From NCBI GenBank assembly GCA_947561585.1, contig CANNZV010000875.1, positions 62,001 to 126,000 of the forward strand: 64,000 nt of DNA, in the 5' to 3' direction. The stretch comes from Caprella mutica (lineage: Eukaryota; Arthropoda; Malacostraca; Amphipoda; Caprellidae). The position numbers were made by a program, and so were the translations under genes. The notes under the pieces are model-generated. The model did no database searches. It worked only from the letters and a program-made list of their open reading frames with translations, and was not told the origin of the DNA. The number at the start of each line of letters is the position of its first letter. Within the stretch, counting starts at the first letter, position 1. This document shows positions 33,984 to 46,012 of the stretch, piece after piece.

Positions 33984-36441
33984 TACCCAGGGAGAATATT
34001 GTGGTGGGGTCATAGAAGATTATGGTGGACAGACATTATAGGGGGCTAGATCTTACGTAATTATAGATAATATTCGATAAATATCAACCTTGTGCAAAAC
34101 ATCCTATAAACATCTATAATCACCGTAATATTTCCCAACCATAATATATAGTAGATTATATCAACCAAAATCTCCGAATATTTTCTGATAATATTCCTTA
34201 TATGAACTTCTATGAATGAACCATCTTAAATCTTCGAAGATTTTCTTATGGTATTCCTCATATGAACTTCTATGACTTTACCATCTTAAATCTTCGAAGA
34301 TTTTCTGATGGTATTTCTTATATCAACTTCTATGACTGAACCATCTTAAATCTTCGAAGATTTTCTGATGGTTTTCTTATATGAACTTCTATGACTGAAC
34401 CATCTTAAATCTTCGAAGATTTTCTGATGGTATTTCTTTTATGAACCTCTATGATTGAACTATCTTAAATCTTCGAAGATTTTCTGATGGTAATTCTTAT
34501 ATGAACATCTATCACTGAACCATCTTAAATCTTCGAAGATTTTCTGATGGTATTTCTTATATGAACTTCTATGATTGAGCTATCTTAAATCTTCGAAGAT
34601 TTTCTGATGGTATTTCTTATATGAACTTCTAAGACTGATCCATGGTTCAGTCATAGAATTTCATTTAAGAAATACCATCAGAAAATCTTCGAAGTTTTAA
34701 GATGGTTCAGTCATAGAATTTCATTTAAGAAATACCATCAGAAAATTTTCGGAGATTTAAGATGGTTCAGTCATAGAAGTTCATATAAGAAATACCATCA
34801 GAAAATCTTCGAAGATTTAAGATGGTTCAGTCATAGAAGTTCATATAAGAAAACCATCAGAAAATCTTCGAAGATTTAAGATGGTTCAGTCATAGAAGTT
34901 CATATAAGAAATACCACCAGAAAATCTTCGAAGATTTAAGATGGTTCAGTCATAGAAGTTCATATAAGAAATACCATCAGAAAATCTTCGAAGATTTAAG
35001 ATGGTTCAGTCATAGAAGTTCATATAAGAAATACCATCATAAAATATTAGAAGATTTAAGATGGATCAGTCATAGAAGTTCATATAAGAAATATCATCAG
35101 AAAATTTTCGCAGATTTAAGATGTTACAGCCATTCAAATTCATAGTAGGATTATTATCCGAAAAACTTCGTAGATTTAAGATGGTTCATTCATAGAAGTT
35201 CATATAAGGATCATTATCAGAAAATATTCGGAGGTTTTTGTTGATATAATCTACTATACATCATGGTTGGGAAATATTACGATGATTATAGATGTTTATA
35301 GGATGTTTTGCACAAGGTTGATATTTATCGAATATTATCTATAATCACTTAAGATCTAGCCCCCTATAATGTCTGTCCACCATAATCTTCTATGACCCCA
35401 CCATAATATTTTCCTTGGGTAACGATATCGAGGGAATATTCCAGGAATTAGTGAAGATTAGTTGATCCCTATTGATATCGAGGGAATAATCCAACAATTA
35501 CTGAAAATTTGTTGATCCCCTAAAAATATCGTAGGAATATTCCAGGAATTATTAAAAATTAGTTGATTCCCTAACAATATCGAGTGAGTATTCCAGGAAT
35601 TAGTGAAAAATAGTTAATCCGCTAAAAATTATGAAAGAAACTATTATAAAAGAAAAAAATAAATAATCTATGAAATATGAAACTATATTTATCGATGATA
35701 GCCTAAAGATAAACTTCAGTTATCATATTGCAATAACCTCATTAAAAATCCTACCTCTACTATGTCCAGGATGGTCGAGTGGTTAGCGTCGCAAGCAGAA
35801 GTCAACAAGGTGCTGGTTCGAGACCTGGCAACATCACTTCATTTCTTTCTCCATTTCTTTCCATTTAATTTGTATATAACACTATGTATCATTCAACTAA
35901 TTCATGTAAAGTCAAACGTACACGTGCAAATGCAGTGTATGCTAGGAAATAATAATTTTGGTATTCTTCTATGATTATGGGTGAAATCATCAGATAGCAT
36001 AGAAGATTCCCTTCTTTAATTATAGGAGTGAACATGGTAGAAGACTTGAACATAAGCTCCCCCAATTCTCTTCTATGATTATGGTAGAAAGACTCCTTTA
36101 ATATCCCAAAATCTTCCATGATTATGGGTGAAATCATCTGATAGTATAGGAGATTCCCCCTTTTAATTATAGGAGTGAACATGGTAGAAAACTTGGACAT
36201 AAGCACCCCAAATTCTCTTCTATGATTATGGTAGAAAGACTCCTTTAATCTGCCAAAATTTTCTATGATTATGGGTGAAATCATCTGATAGTATAGGAGA
36301 TTCCCCCCTATAAATATAGGAGTGAACATGGTAGAAAACTTGGACATAAGCACCCCCAATTCTCTTCTATGATTATGGTAGAAAGGCTCCTTTAATCTCC
36401 CATAATCTTCTATGTCCCCCCTATAATTTTCTCCCTGGGTA
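33984..36441. mobile_element. CCCAGGGAGA element copy 1 with inverted 60 bp minisatellite
   Basis: Termini CCCAGGGAGAATAT and ATTTTCTCCCTGGG are flanked by TA on both sides. The arms (34000-34190 and inverted 35235-35410) share GGTGGACAGACATTATAGGG and GTTGATATTTATCGAATATT. Between them a 60 bp unit centred on AAATCTTCGAAGATTT repeats about eight times forward (34190-34640), then turns and repeats inverted (34640-35230). A tRNA-like segment (35764) and three 147 bp units (35930-36420) follow. A shorter copy is at 54481-56194. No transposase is seen. Confidence 0.85.
35764..35832 (+). ncRNA. tRNA-like segment within CCCAGGG element
   Basis: GTCCAGG begins it and CCTGGCAAC ends it. TGGTCGAGTGGTTAGCG matches an A box and GGTTCGAGACC a B box of RNA polymerase III promoters, at tRNA-like spacing. 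The acceptor pairing is imperfect, so it is a tRNA pseudogene or SINE-like promoter rather than a working tRNA. Copy at 55663-55732. Confidence 0.45.
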
Positions 36442-36832
36442 GTGCTGTTTTTAGGCATATGAGTAAAGCTAAATAAGGAACTAACTGTTTAATGACTAGC
36501 TATAAATAAATTTTAAATCTTGCAAATATTTAACTAACTTACATGGTATAGATTTTCCTCTCACAATATCAACACAAAGGAACGAATTTAAGGCACTTGT
36601 TTACAGTATGAAAAGTTTAAAGAGATTGAATTAATTGCGGTCACGGCATTAGGTAATAATAAGGAGAACGTAAAACTCGCTATCAATGCCTAAGGAATAA
36701 ATTTATCAATGCTAATTAGTCAACAAGAACATATAACGAAATTTAAAATGCTAATTAGCCAACAAGAATATTGAAGGAAAATTTTAAAAAGTTAATATAT
36801 ATAATTATTACATGGAAGCTCATAGCCAACAC

Positions 36833-37302
36833 AACGGGCAAGTACACTAGTAATTTCACAATACCCTATATACCTCATTCATCAATAGACAAAACTATGG
36901 AAATAATATATAAATAGTTTGCACGAGCCACAATTTGTTAAAATCTAGTAGTTCAGTCACATTAGAATATCAATAATACTGTGTTTTTTGGCGGTACATT
37001 TACCTCCATTATTTCTCTAAAAAATATTGCTAAGAATTTCAGATCCCCTGAGCAGGTGAACTACTATAAAAAAGGCCAAATTCTCAACTCAGCTGTGTAG
37101 CAACCGACAGTCTAATAAAAAACAGTTCGAAGTTTCGAACTGTTTTTCCATTAGACTGTCGGCTACTACACAGCTGATTTGAACTACTAGATTTTAACAA
37201 ATTGTGGCTCGTGCAAACAATTTTTATATTATTTCCATAGTTTCGTCTATTAATGAATTAGGTATCAAGGGTATTATGAAATTACTAGTGTACTTGCCCG
37301 TT
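36833..37302. mobile_element. Full-length foldback (hairpin) element
   Basis: The 470 bp sequence is a near-perfect palindrome: AACGGGCAAGTACACTAG at the left end and CTAGTGTACTTGCCCGTT at the right. A perfect inner hairpin lies near 37115-37160 (AACAGTTCGAAG / TTCGAACTGTT). No coding capacity. Confidence 0.88.
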
Positions 37303-37949
37303 AAAAATAATTCATTGGTATCACATGACATGATAACGAACGATTCATTTTAGGATGTTCTTCGATATACTATTTATATTGAATACATTTTCTGTAAGAT
37401 AGATCTAAATATTCCCAATTAACATTTCACTTTGTGAATTTACATCACTAAGTCGTGAAAGTGTATGAGCAAAGTGGTCCAGTTTGCCTGGTAAATATTT
37501 AATTCATATATTGTAAGCACTAAATAGAATAGATCATTTTCCTAAACAACCTAGTGTTTTTTGTTTATTGAACGTATTTATCAAAGCTTTGTGATCAGCA
37601 TATTAGTGTAACGTCATAATTAAAAATGATTTTGTCTATATTGTTGTAAAGCATGAACTACAGCTAATATTTCTAATTTACTGATAGAGTGTTTTGATTA
37701 AGATTCAATTACAGATTTTTATACTATGTACGATATTGGAAAAAGTATTTAATCTTTTTCCTGCATTAAAACTGCTCTAATCCAGAAGGAGATGCGTCTG
37801 TTGATAAATAAAAGCTTTTTATATAATCTAGACATTCTGAAATAGATGTTTTTTGTTAGAAAAAAATTAAGTTTAGCTAGAGTATATGAGTGTTCTTCGG
37901 CTCAATTAAATTCTGTAATTTTCTTTATTGATGCGGTTCTAGGTAAATT

Positions 37950-38125
37950 GCTCGAAAACAATTGCTCGAAAAACAATTGCTTGAAAAAACAATTGCTCAC
38001 AAGATAGTTGCTCGAAATACAATTGCTCGAACGAACAATTGCTCGAATGAACACTTGCTCGAATGAACAAAATTGTTAAAATTATAAAATTGCTCGAATT
38101 ATAAAATTGCTCGAATTATAAAATT
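37950..38125 (+). repeat. Short tandem repeat GAACAATTGCTCGAA
   Basis: About ten units of 12-16 bp built on CAATTGCTCGAA, drifting to TATAAAATTGCTCGAA at the right. A foldback follows at 38285-38525 with arms TGTAACATGTTAATTGG and ACTACTATTCATGGTTTTT plus inverted partners. Confidence 0.85.
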
Positions 38126-38284
38126 GATTGCAGTTTTCGATTTTATGAAAGTCAGTTATTCATGAAGTGGAGCTACACCTAACAATCCTTGTTTCTTTTT
38201 AGTAATTGATCATTAATCATTCTATAAATGATTTTAATTATTACCCATTCTGCATAATCTTTTCTTAGACCGTTTGTGTCATCT

Positions 38285-38525
38285 CGTATGTAACATGTTA
38301 ATTGGAAACATGTGATGAATCACTACTATTCATGGTTTTTTTAATCATAAAACCCGAAAAAATTTGTAGATTTATTAAAACTCTGCCATAACTTGAATTA
38401 TTTCACCTATTGAGGTGCCACATACAGATAGGCTAGTAATAAATAAGTTTTCGGGTTCTATGATAAAAAAACATGAATAGTAGTGATTCACCACATGATT
38501 CCAATTCACACGTTACACACTGTAA
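38285..38525. mobile_element. Foldback MITE
   Basis: CACTACTATTCATGGTTTTT with ATCATAAAACCCGAAAA on the left is mirrored by TTTTCGGGTTCTATGAT and CATGAATAGTAGTG on the right, over about 100 bp per arm. No gene. Confidence 0.75.
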
Positions 38526-38929
38526 CGCGCGATCTGTAACAATATCAACTCAGAAAATTGTGAATTTTTATATTAATTAATAAAGTTTTATTAAATAATA
38601 TCAACTAAACGATTGCGATACTCAACATCAGTCTATAACAATTATTTTGACTATCTACATACTAAAACCAAGAAAAGAACTTTAATTCAATAATTTTTTA
38701 AGTGTTGTCCCTGAAACAAGTAACTCCAAATAGGTAGGTATTTGGAGTAATTGATAGTTATAAAAACAGATAATATTGAAACTGATAATGGGTTATACAA
38801 TTTGAAGTTAAATATCAGTTGAATTGTTCATTAACTGTGATGTACCAGTATATATCACTCGAATATGCTTAATACTTTTTAAAGAGGTGATAAATAATTA
38901 AGGTAAGCTTCCAATTGTATTAATAACTA

Positions 38930-39330
38930 CTATTATACTCCATGAGGGATTAACAGATCAATTACTATAATTATAACATAAACCAATAAAAAACCCTACA
39001 TATATGAAACTTAAACGTTCATAACGAGCGTGAACAACAAAACCTAGTCATAGCACTGCTAGAAAGAAGTAAACCGGTGACAAAATATACAACAGGTTCT
39101 GAATCTAAAATAAAAATACTGATGCCTGGAATAAAATTTTGTATGTACTAACAATACCGTTTGCGTTTTCACACAATAAATGCATCTAACTAGTAAATAT
39201 CTAATTATCAGTTGTGTATTTTCATTGTTTGTTAAATTTAGATAATATTGTGCTTTTTAATCTAAGACCATTGTACACAATGTACAAGCTTCAAATGTAC
39301 CAATGAAAAATGTGTCACAGATCTATGATT
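38930..39330 (+). repeat. Paralogous pre-C-exon intron block, copy 3
   Basis: A diverged copy of the block at 25420. Recognisable words are CCATTGTACACAATGTAC, GCTTCAAATGTACCAATG and AACAGGTTCTGAATC. It precedes exon C3. Confidence 0.6.
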
Positions 39331-40058
39331 TAAAGGTCCTCTCCAGGCTCCGGGAAAAAATTAGTTTATTAGATAATATTTTAGAACTTAGGTCTATGGT
39401 CATTATTCTGCAAACAGTATACAATTCAGTTCAGTATATATCATTATTTGCTTCTAAAGTTTTTAATACTTTGTGAGCAACAATTGAGCGATTCACTAAC
39501 CTTACGCTGAGGAAGAAGATTGTACAATCTTTGTTTTGATTTCAAATTTAGATTAAAACAATATGTTTTTGGCCTTTTTTTAAGATATTAATTGTTTCCT
39601 AAAGTATATAAGCATTTCTATAGTAAGGTTTATCCAATTTTATACCTATGCAAGAATTTTCAATGAATTTATTAGACCTAATACCTAGTTGACAATCGAA
39701 ACAAATGGTGTACATTCTTATTCTTCAGACTGAAAATTAGCAAGTCAGAATTAAAATCGGTATTGTAAAGTTTTGATTATAAAAATGTTTGAAACTTTAT
39801 AAAGTTAAAAATATACTATCAAATTTGATGGGGTTTGCAGTAAAATTATAAGAAACATTAGCCTCGTTGATTTATGCAATAAAAAAAATTTGCTTAGAGG
39901 GGATCTTCAATATGTAATGTAATGTTGACAGAGATAAAAATTGTATATACGAACAGGAATATGATTCTAGCATATATTGAGAAATATAAAATAATAATTG
40001 CAAATTATATTCATACACTATCATGCAATTCAAATAATAAGATTAATTTTCTGATCAG
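39331..40058 (+). other. Intron before exon C3, no further feature
   Basis: Non-coding AT-rich sequence ending in the acceptor TGATCAG. I see no repeat, RNA or reading frame to report. Confidence 0.5.
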
Positions 40059-40172
40059 GTGACGAGTGCAATGGAGGCGCTTTCAAGTGTCCTAATAAAC
40101 GTAAATGTATTCGATCTAGGTCAAGATGTAATGGATACAACGGTTGCGGTGACAGGAGTGACGAAAAAGACT
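40059..40172 (+). CDS. LDLa module exon C, cassette 3
   Basis: The exon is 114 bp, acceptor TGATCAG, donor GTAAGT at 40173. It encodes DECNGGAFKCPNKRKCIR, then SRSRCNGYNGCGDRSDEKD. Two calcium-cage positions are altered: CDG is CNG and the aspartate before the fifth cysteine is glycine (NGC). The cysteine framework is intact, so the fold may persist with weaker calcium binding. It is closest to the C exon of cassette 4 (shared IRSRSRC and GCGDRSDEKD). Confidence 0.92.
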
Positions 40173-40384
40173 GTAAGTGTGATTAAAAAGATTTCCAACC
40201 AAATATAATATTTTTGATAACTGAGATCAATCATGGTTAACTCAATTATAATTAAGTACGCCATGGATCAATTTTTTGAGGTTACGAAAGATAAATATTG
40301 AAATTTATTTCTGGAATAGTATGGTTAAATATAAAAATTTCAGTGATCGAACACTGAAATCTAACACATACAGACAATGGTACT

Positions 40385-40775
40385 GGATTATTTGACCCCC
40401 GGTTATTTAAGCCCCCGGTAAATTGACCTCTGGTAAATTGACCCCTGGCAAATTAACCCCCCAGTAAATAAACCCCCGATAATTTGAATCTTGGATGATG
40501 CATTTACTTAAATTTAGCATATATTCTATAGTTTATCGCTTTCAAAATATTTTCTACTGTACTCTTCACATTTGACTTCAAAAGACAACTGCTTCAGCCG
40601 CTTCTACACCTGAAAATTTTGTAGCTTAGTTGCCTAATATTTACTTATATAAGAATCTAATAATGGCGATCAAATTACCGATGTTAAAATTATCAGTGGT
40701 CAAATTATTCGTGGATCAAATTACCAGTGATCAAATTACCGGGGATCAAATTACCAGGTGTCAATTTAACGGTCA
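40385..40775. mobile_element. Insertion bounded by GGTAAATTGACCCC repeats
   Basis: 40385-40480 holds tandem GGTAAATTGACCCCC units; 40680-40775 holds the inverted form, GGATCAAATTACC and GGTCAATTTAACGG. The C-A intron of cassette 3 is 717 bp against 359-369 bp in cassettes 2, 4 and 5, the difference being about this insertion. Confidence 0.7.
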
Positions 40776-40889
40776 CGACTAACCATACCAAGAATAATTT
40801 CCTCTCCCACCAATATTAAAAGAAATTATTGATTGTCATATTTTTTTACTCTAATGTACATCGACTAATTCTTTTTATTTTATGATCAG

Positions 40890-41003
40890 GTGACAGGTGT
40901 ATTGGAGGCGCTTTCTACTGCCGTGAGGCGCGTAAATGTATTACCTCCAATTACAAATGTGATAGAGGCAACGACTGCGGTGACTGGAGTGATGAAAAAC
41001 ACT
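40890..41003 (+). CDS. LDLa module exon A, cassette 3
   Basis: The exon is 114 bp, acceptor TGATCAG, donor GTAAGT at 41004. The module reads [18 protein letters not shown], then [18 protein letters not shown]. The glycine of CDG is Arg, and the last residue before the split cysteine is His (CAC) where the other A exons have Asp or Tyr; otherwise the A-type signature GAFYC...DWSDEK is kept. The open frame beyond the donor is array sequence. Confidence 0.92.
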
Positions 41004-41370
41004 GTAAGTGTCATGAGTACGGCTGGGACAATATGCTCTAAAAACTATAGATCCCGAAAATATCATAGACGAAACTAAATCAAATGGTATCGAATACTAT
41101 ATACCGCTGGTGTAGAACCATTCAATACTCTTTAATTCTTTCCGTCTATAATATTTTTGGGATCTATAGTTTTTAGATCATATTGTCCCAGCCCTGGTTA
41201 TGAGAAACACTGTAAGTGTGATGAAAAACACTGTAAGTGTGATAAGGAAGACTATATGTGTGATGAGGAAGACTGTATGTGTGATGAGAAAGACTATAAG
41301 TGTGATGGGACAAACTGTAACTGAAGTGTCATGAAAATGACCATAAGGGTGATGAGAAGAACAGTAAATG
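41004..41370 (+). repeat. Donor-site array after exon A3
   Basis: Once the MITE at 41018-41196 is set aside, about nine 21 bp units remain, for example GAAAAACACTGTAAGTGTG, GAGGAAGACTGTATGTGTG and GGACAAACTGTAACTG. Three keep GTAAGT exactly; others have ATAAGT or GTATGT. Confidence 0.85.
41018..41196. mobile_element. hAT-type MITE inside the donor array
   Basis: The 179 bp element has inverted ends CGGCTGGGACAATATG and CATATTGTCCCAGCCCTG, extended by CTAAAAACTATAGATCCC. Flanks GTCATGAG and GTTATGAG agree at 7 of 8 bases, an 8 bp target duplication as made by hAT transposases; the right end CAGGG also fits hAT. Confidence 0.82.
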
Positions 41371-41734
41371 TGAATAAAAGGTTAACCATACAGTACAGTA
41401 CTACATTATAGATGAGTTGTGCTTGTAAAACCCCTCTACAATGAAGTGGAGCTTGTTACCTATATACTATATAGTGATACATAATAATATAAAATAAATA
41501 ATGATAACCATTTTATGAATGACTAAACAAAATATAATTAAATATGTTCACTACACCGATTAGTTCATTACTGTGGACACCATTAATCAGGAGAGTTCAC
41601 TATAAAGACTTTATTATAGAAGAGTTTCACTGTAAATGATATGACAAAGGAGGGTAGAGGTGATATATCACCAATGATATAGATATATCTGTTACAAATT
41701 GTATAGTTAAAGTTTCACCTTCATTAAGTGGATT

Positions 41735-41830
41735 CTACCTTTTGGGTATTTTTTCTTGTCGGCAATTTTCCTTGTGAGGTTTTTTCTGAGAGGTCATTTT
41801 CAGTGGGCTTTTTCCTTTGTTCTTTTTTCT
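41735..41830 (+). repeat. Short TTTTCCTTGTGAGG-type repeat
   Basis: Five or six loose 17-18 bp units (GGCAATTTTCCTTGTGAGG). The paralogous place in cassette 4 (48825-48970) carries the same repeat, so it predates the duplication of these cassettes. Confidence 0.65.
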
Positions 41831-41919
41831 TGAGTGCATCAATCCAGGACCCCTATCTTAAAAAATCTCTTTAATTTGAAAGACTTCCATTAACTCCTAT
41901 TATTTTTCATTCAATGCAG

Positions 41920-42024
41920 GTAGATGTAATGGTTTCAAATGCAGTAATGGACAATGCATATCACCAAGTAACAAAATATGCGATGGGAGTAGTGACTGTG
42001 ATGATAACAGTGATGAAGTGAACT
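41920..42024 (+). CDS. LDLa module exon B, cassette 3
   Basis: The exon is 105 bp, acceptor ATGCAG, donor GTAAGT at 42025. It encodes [18 protein letters not shown], then [16 protein letters not shown]. It resembles B4 at 49036 in starting RCNG, which supports a common origin of cassettes 3 and 4. The residue before the fourth cysteine is Ile rather than Arg or Lys. Acidic calcium ligands are all present. Confidence 0.93.
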
Positions 42025-42260
42025 GTAAGTAAAAAAAAGACTTGGTTGTATCTATACATGTCTCTTTATGACTGTGATGATAACAGTGATGAAGTGAACT
42101 GTAAGTAATAGAAAAGACTTAATTGCATCTGTACATGTCTCTTTACGACTGTGATGTTAACAGTGATGAAGTGAACTGTAAGTAATAGAAAAGACTTGGT
42201 TGTATCTATACATGTCTCTTTATGACTGTGATGATAACAGTGATAATATGAGCTGTAATT
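42025..42260 (+). repeat. 77 bp exon-tail plus donor duplication, three copies
   Basis: After the real donor, GACTGTGATGATAACAGTG followed by ATGAAGTGAACT|GTAAGT recurs with donors at 42101 and 42178, and a decayed copy at 42255 (GCTGTAATT). Spacings are 76, 77 and 77 bp. Each unit carries the last 30 or so bases of exon B but no acceptor. Confidence 0.92.
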
Positions 42261-42563
42261 AAAAAACAAACCATTAATCGATTGCCCGTCTATGCGCTCG
42301 ATTGGTGTATTATTGAGCAATTAAAAATAGTATGTATACAATAGAGAATCAACACAAAATGCACAGAATTTAGGGCAACTGCCGCACAAAAATAGCTTCT
42401 AAATCGGACTTATTACACATGTAAAATTAAACGTAGATTAGAAAAAAATGCGATCGAGCAGTCACCCCAGTTTAATTAAAAGTAATAAATAATTAATTAG
42501 TCTACCTATAAGAAATTTGTTATAAACAGAAATCAATCAGAACAGGATACTTTATATGACTGC

Positions 42564-44700
42564 TAGGGGAAGATGGTTATCAATGGGACAAAAAAAAACA
42601 CAGAAAGATTGACATTTCATTCACTATGGGCAAAATATGAAAAACAAAAAATCCATGTGTAATATAGATATTCCTTTATAAAATGAAACTAACTCGAATG
42701 TTATCACATATTCTGTTGACTAGAAAAAAATTAAATAAATAACAAAAAAAATTGTCCCATTGTATACCAGCACTGGTGAATAATGGGACATACCTTATTG
42801 AACGATGGGACAGTTTATCAAATTCGTATATTGTACAGGTTATGGTCAAATTTCAAGTTCGAATTATCGATTTATGTTTCCCGCTCTCAGTTAGTTGATA
42901 TAATATCAGTTTAATGTCCTCTAGCTTCACCGATACCATGTCAGGAACATTTGGAAAATTAAACTCATTGCACTTGAATCTTCGCCTAACATCAATATTT
43001 TGTATTATCTTTTTCATGCTTTGGGCCAACAGAATACGTTTTAGAAGTCTCATCAAATTCTACAAGTACATAAACCTTCCTTTCCAACGTTTTCGGTAGA
43101 GATTTAAGTTTTTCAGACGAATGGATCAGCTAGATTAAGGGCACCGTTCCCAGATTTTGAAAAGTTTCTTATTATTGAAGCTACGGTTGTGAAACTTTGT
43201 ACACATATATAAAATGAATTCTAAGATGTTTTTGTGTCGATTCGACCCATAGAAAACGAGTTATTTGAATTTCGAACAGTGTGTAAATTAATAAATGTAT
43301 ACTACAATTTTATGGTTTTTGGCATTCAATTCTCCACAAGATTCTCTACAAACTGTGGAAGCGTTTTTTTTTTATTTTACGAATTGGTTTTCGAATTATT
43401 GAAATTTTTAGTGAAAAAAAAATTGAAAAAATATAAATTTTAAAATTCAATATTTTGAAAATTGAATAAAACTCTTCCAGAGTTTGTAGAGAATTCCGTG
43501 GAGAATCGAAAGCAAAAAATCGCAATGCCGTAGCTTCAAAATTGTAAACACCTTAGGCTTTTGAATTACAAGATTAGATCTCTGAACTAATAGAAAATCC
43601 CATTCAAAGTTTGATAATCTGACACGCTGCATAAGACTCCTGTGAAAGTTTGCGGGTAACTGAGGGGCATACCTTAGTGTGCATCTGATTAGTGGCACGT
43701 TAGATACCAGATATAGCGAGATAATAAATTATTACGAATTATAATTGGCTGAGAGTTGGTTTGTAGAGTACATATTGACTCCCTACCCCCCGGTCCCCTT
43801 TTCCCTTTCTCCCTATCCTTAGGGGGTTAGAGTAACATGAGAGCTCTGATATTTTGCATACACTATTAGAAGGTTAAAAAGCAACTATTTACACAATAAA
43901 AAAAATTTCTTTAATTTTGCCATTTTTTCCGTGAACTGTCGTCCCCCTAAGAGTTCTGTACCAGACCAAAAACAAGAGTTAATACAGGCCATCTACGAAT
44001 TTTGAAGGCCTTATCCTCAGTGGCACCAGTAAAAAGTTCTTCTTTTTCTGGTGTATCTATTGCAATCATGCTGCGTCTTTTTCTTTTATTAGTGACATTT
44101 GTTTTCTATGCTGTGCTTTGTGATGACTTCAGATTGCTAAAGCCCTTGATCATGGCTTCAGCTGAAAATTCTATTTCTACAAGAAGCTCTGAAGCTACAC
44201 GTTTCACGTGTAGCTTTTCACGTTTTTGTATCAAAAATAGATAATTATTGATTCATATGGAATAACTAGACAGTTTGGTTGACAATAGGGCACTGTCTTA
44301 TTGTTAACCAAATTTGCTGTCCCAATGATCACCATGACGCCATTTTGAAAACATATGGGTGTAGTGGCTCAACTACAAAAGTATAAAGGCAATCCTTTCA
44401 TATGATCATATTTTCCATATTACTTAATATTATAGAAAAATGCCGTAAGCATTATATGTTAAATTAACAAATTTATAACAATTGAAACAAAGTACAAAAA
44501 ATTTAGCTTTCCCACCTTTAAAACACGTTTTCGAGGTGGGAAAGAGCTGACTGCACCCAACCGCTGAATGCAATTCGAGTGAATGCACTGAAGTGTGTCT
44601 AATTTACCACTAAGATTTTGTTATAAATTACCCTCAAATGAAAAAAGTTATTCAGCATGTCCCATTGTTCCCAGTGTCCCATTGATGACCATTAACCCTA
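42564..44700. mobile_element. 2.1 kb element, ATCAATGGGACA termini
   Basis: The left end TA|GGGGAAGATGGTTATC continues with AATGGGACA. The right end TGTCCCATTGATGACC continues with ATTAACCC|TA, an imperfect inverted copy. The word ATGGGACA recurs near both ends (42780, 42803, 44325, 44665). A partial internal inversion relates 43170-43370 to 43440-43560. Frames of 60-88 codons are present but none shows a transposase motif, so it looks non-autonomous or decayed. Confidence 0.65.
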
Positions 44701-45384
44701 AATAACCCATGAGTCCAAGCATTTTCAAGAATGGGATGCTTGGACCATTAAATTCAAACCATGAAAGGTTAATTTTACAAGCACATTACAAATCATCCAA
44801 TACAAAATTATAATGTCGTCTGTGGCATAAGACTGGGCTGTTAAACGGGCTCATATAATGTTAAATCGTACTATTGGTCATACATTTTTATTTCATCTTG
44901 TGATAAACTCTTATATTGATGCGCACCAGACATGGTACATCTACGTTTTTTTTTTTCTTCAATTCAATTTCGTACTTAAAAGCATTAGTTGTACCAATTT
45001 CGAAGAACTAAGCGATAGTCATTCAGTAAATCGATTAATTTTGTTTTACCGTCAAACGTTTGAACGAAAGTCCATTTCCTTTCCCACAGTTTCTTTCTGT
45101 CCCTTGTATTTAATTTCCTTTTGACGTCAGTGATTTGACTTATGGTTCAAAAAACAAACGTTTAACCCCCTACCAATTGAATTATCATCTATTATAAATG
45201 GGGTTAGAAGACAAGTAACAAAAACTAAGGCATTAATGAAGCATTAAAGTAAAGGGTATATATATTAATTATGAATTTTTATTTGAGTCTACTGTATCAA
45301 CATAATTGAATGCCATTGCTATAATGTAATTATAAATTAACCCTTCATTATTGTGTCTGCAGTCACAATTTTTTCTGAGCTTAA
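44701..45384 (+). other. Intron, no recognisable feature
   Basis: No supported feature. An 88-codon frame at 44858 has a poly-T-derived Phe run and no known motif. Confidence 0.45.
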
Positions 45385-45475
45385 TAATTGTCTTGAGGCC
45401 CAATTGTCTTGAGCTCCAATTTTCCTATCAGCTCCAATTAAATTATCTGCTTGCCCTATTGTCGGTGCACCGTTG
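45385..45475 (-). repeat. GGGCCCAATTGTC-type short repeat, isolated copy
   Basis: Units GAGGCCCAATTGTCTT, GAGCTCCAATTTTCC and GCCCTATTGTCGGTGCACCG match the right-hand end of the insertion at 10811-13470 and the array at 18025-18140. No left partner was found nearby. Confidence 0.6.
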
Positions 45476-46012
45476 TTTCAAAACGTATTATTTTTTTATA
45501 TGTAGCTCTTCCATATGAAGATTCTGAAGTTTGCCTAAACTATTATTTTTTGGCGCGATCGACCGATCTCATCTATCGTTGATCGCTCTGGGCAATCTGT
45601 GGATTCATCATTAATGCAACCATCGATCGATCGCTGCGCGTTCAAGGTATATTGAAGGCAACCTTGAAAATAATTTTATATAGTTAGATTAGTGGTTTGG
45701 GAACATTTCCGTCCTTTCCCCGGCTTATTTCGACAATGACAAAATATGGCATTACTGATTTACTGTTCAATAAAGCAACCTAAGTATAAAAGTAAAACTA
45801 AAGAGTAAAAGTAAGCAAAAAATTCCTTAATTTGTACATTGATGGTCTTTTACTATTCACTAACTGGGATCTCCTATTTTAAAACTTAAAGGAGGAGTTT
45901 ATCCTAAGCAACGTTGTCAAATCTCAAAATATTGAATGAAAACTCTACGGGTTTTGCTTCTAATATTAAATATGATCTCGTTTATTTTTTCCGCGATAAT
46001 ACATTGTGCAGG

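Noticed and set aside
33736..34041. 101-codon plus-strand frame rich in Pro and Thr
   Set aside because: It ends inside the terminus of the CCCAGGG element, has no recognisable domain and no conserved copy; at most it is a fragment of an unidentified repeat.
34190..35230. Regular 60 bp repeats that could suggest a CRISPR array
   Set aside because: There are no unique spacers, the units are contiguous, the array inverts at its centre, and the context is a eukaryotic mobile element.
35889..36458. 189-codon minus-strand frame with a repeating 49-residue unit
   Set aside because: It lies wholly in three 147 bp tandem units within a mobile element. The period is divisible by three, so the frame stays open automatically; the second element copy has a shorter, diverged version and no known motif is present.
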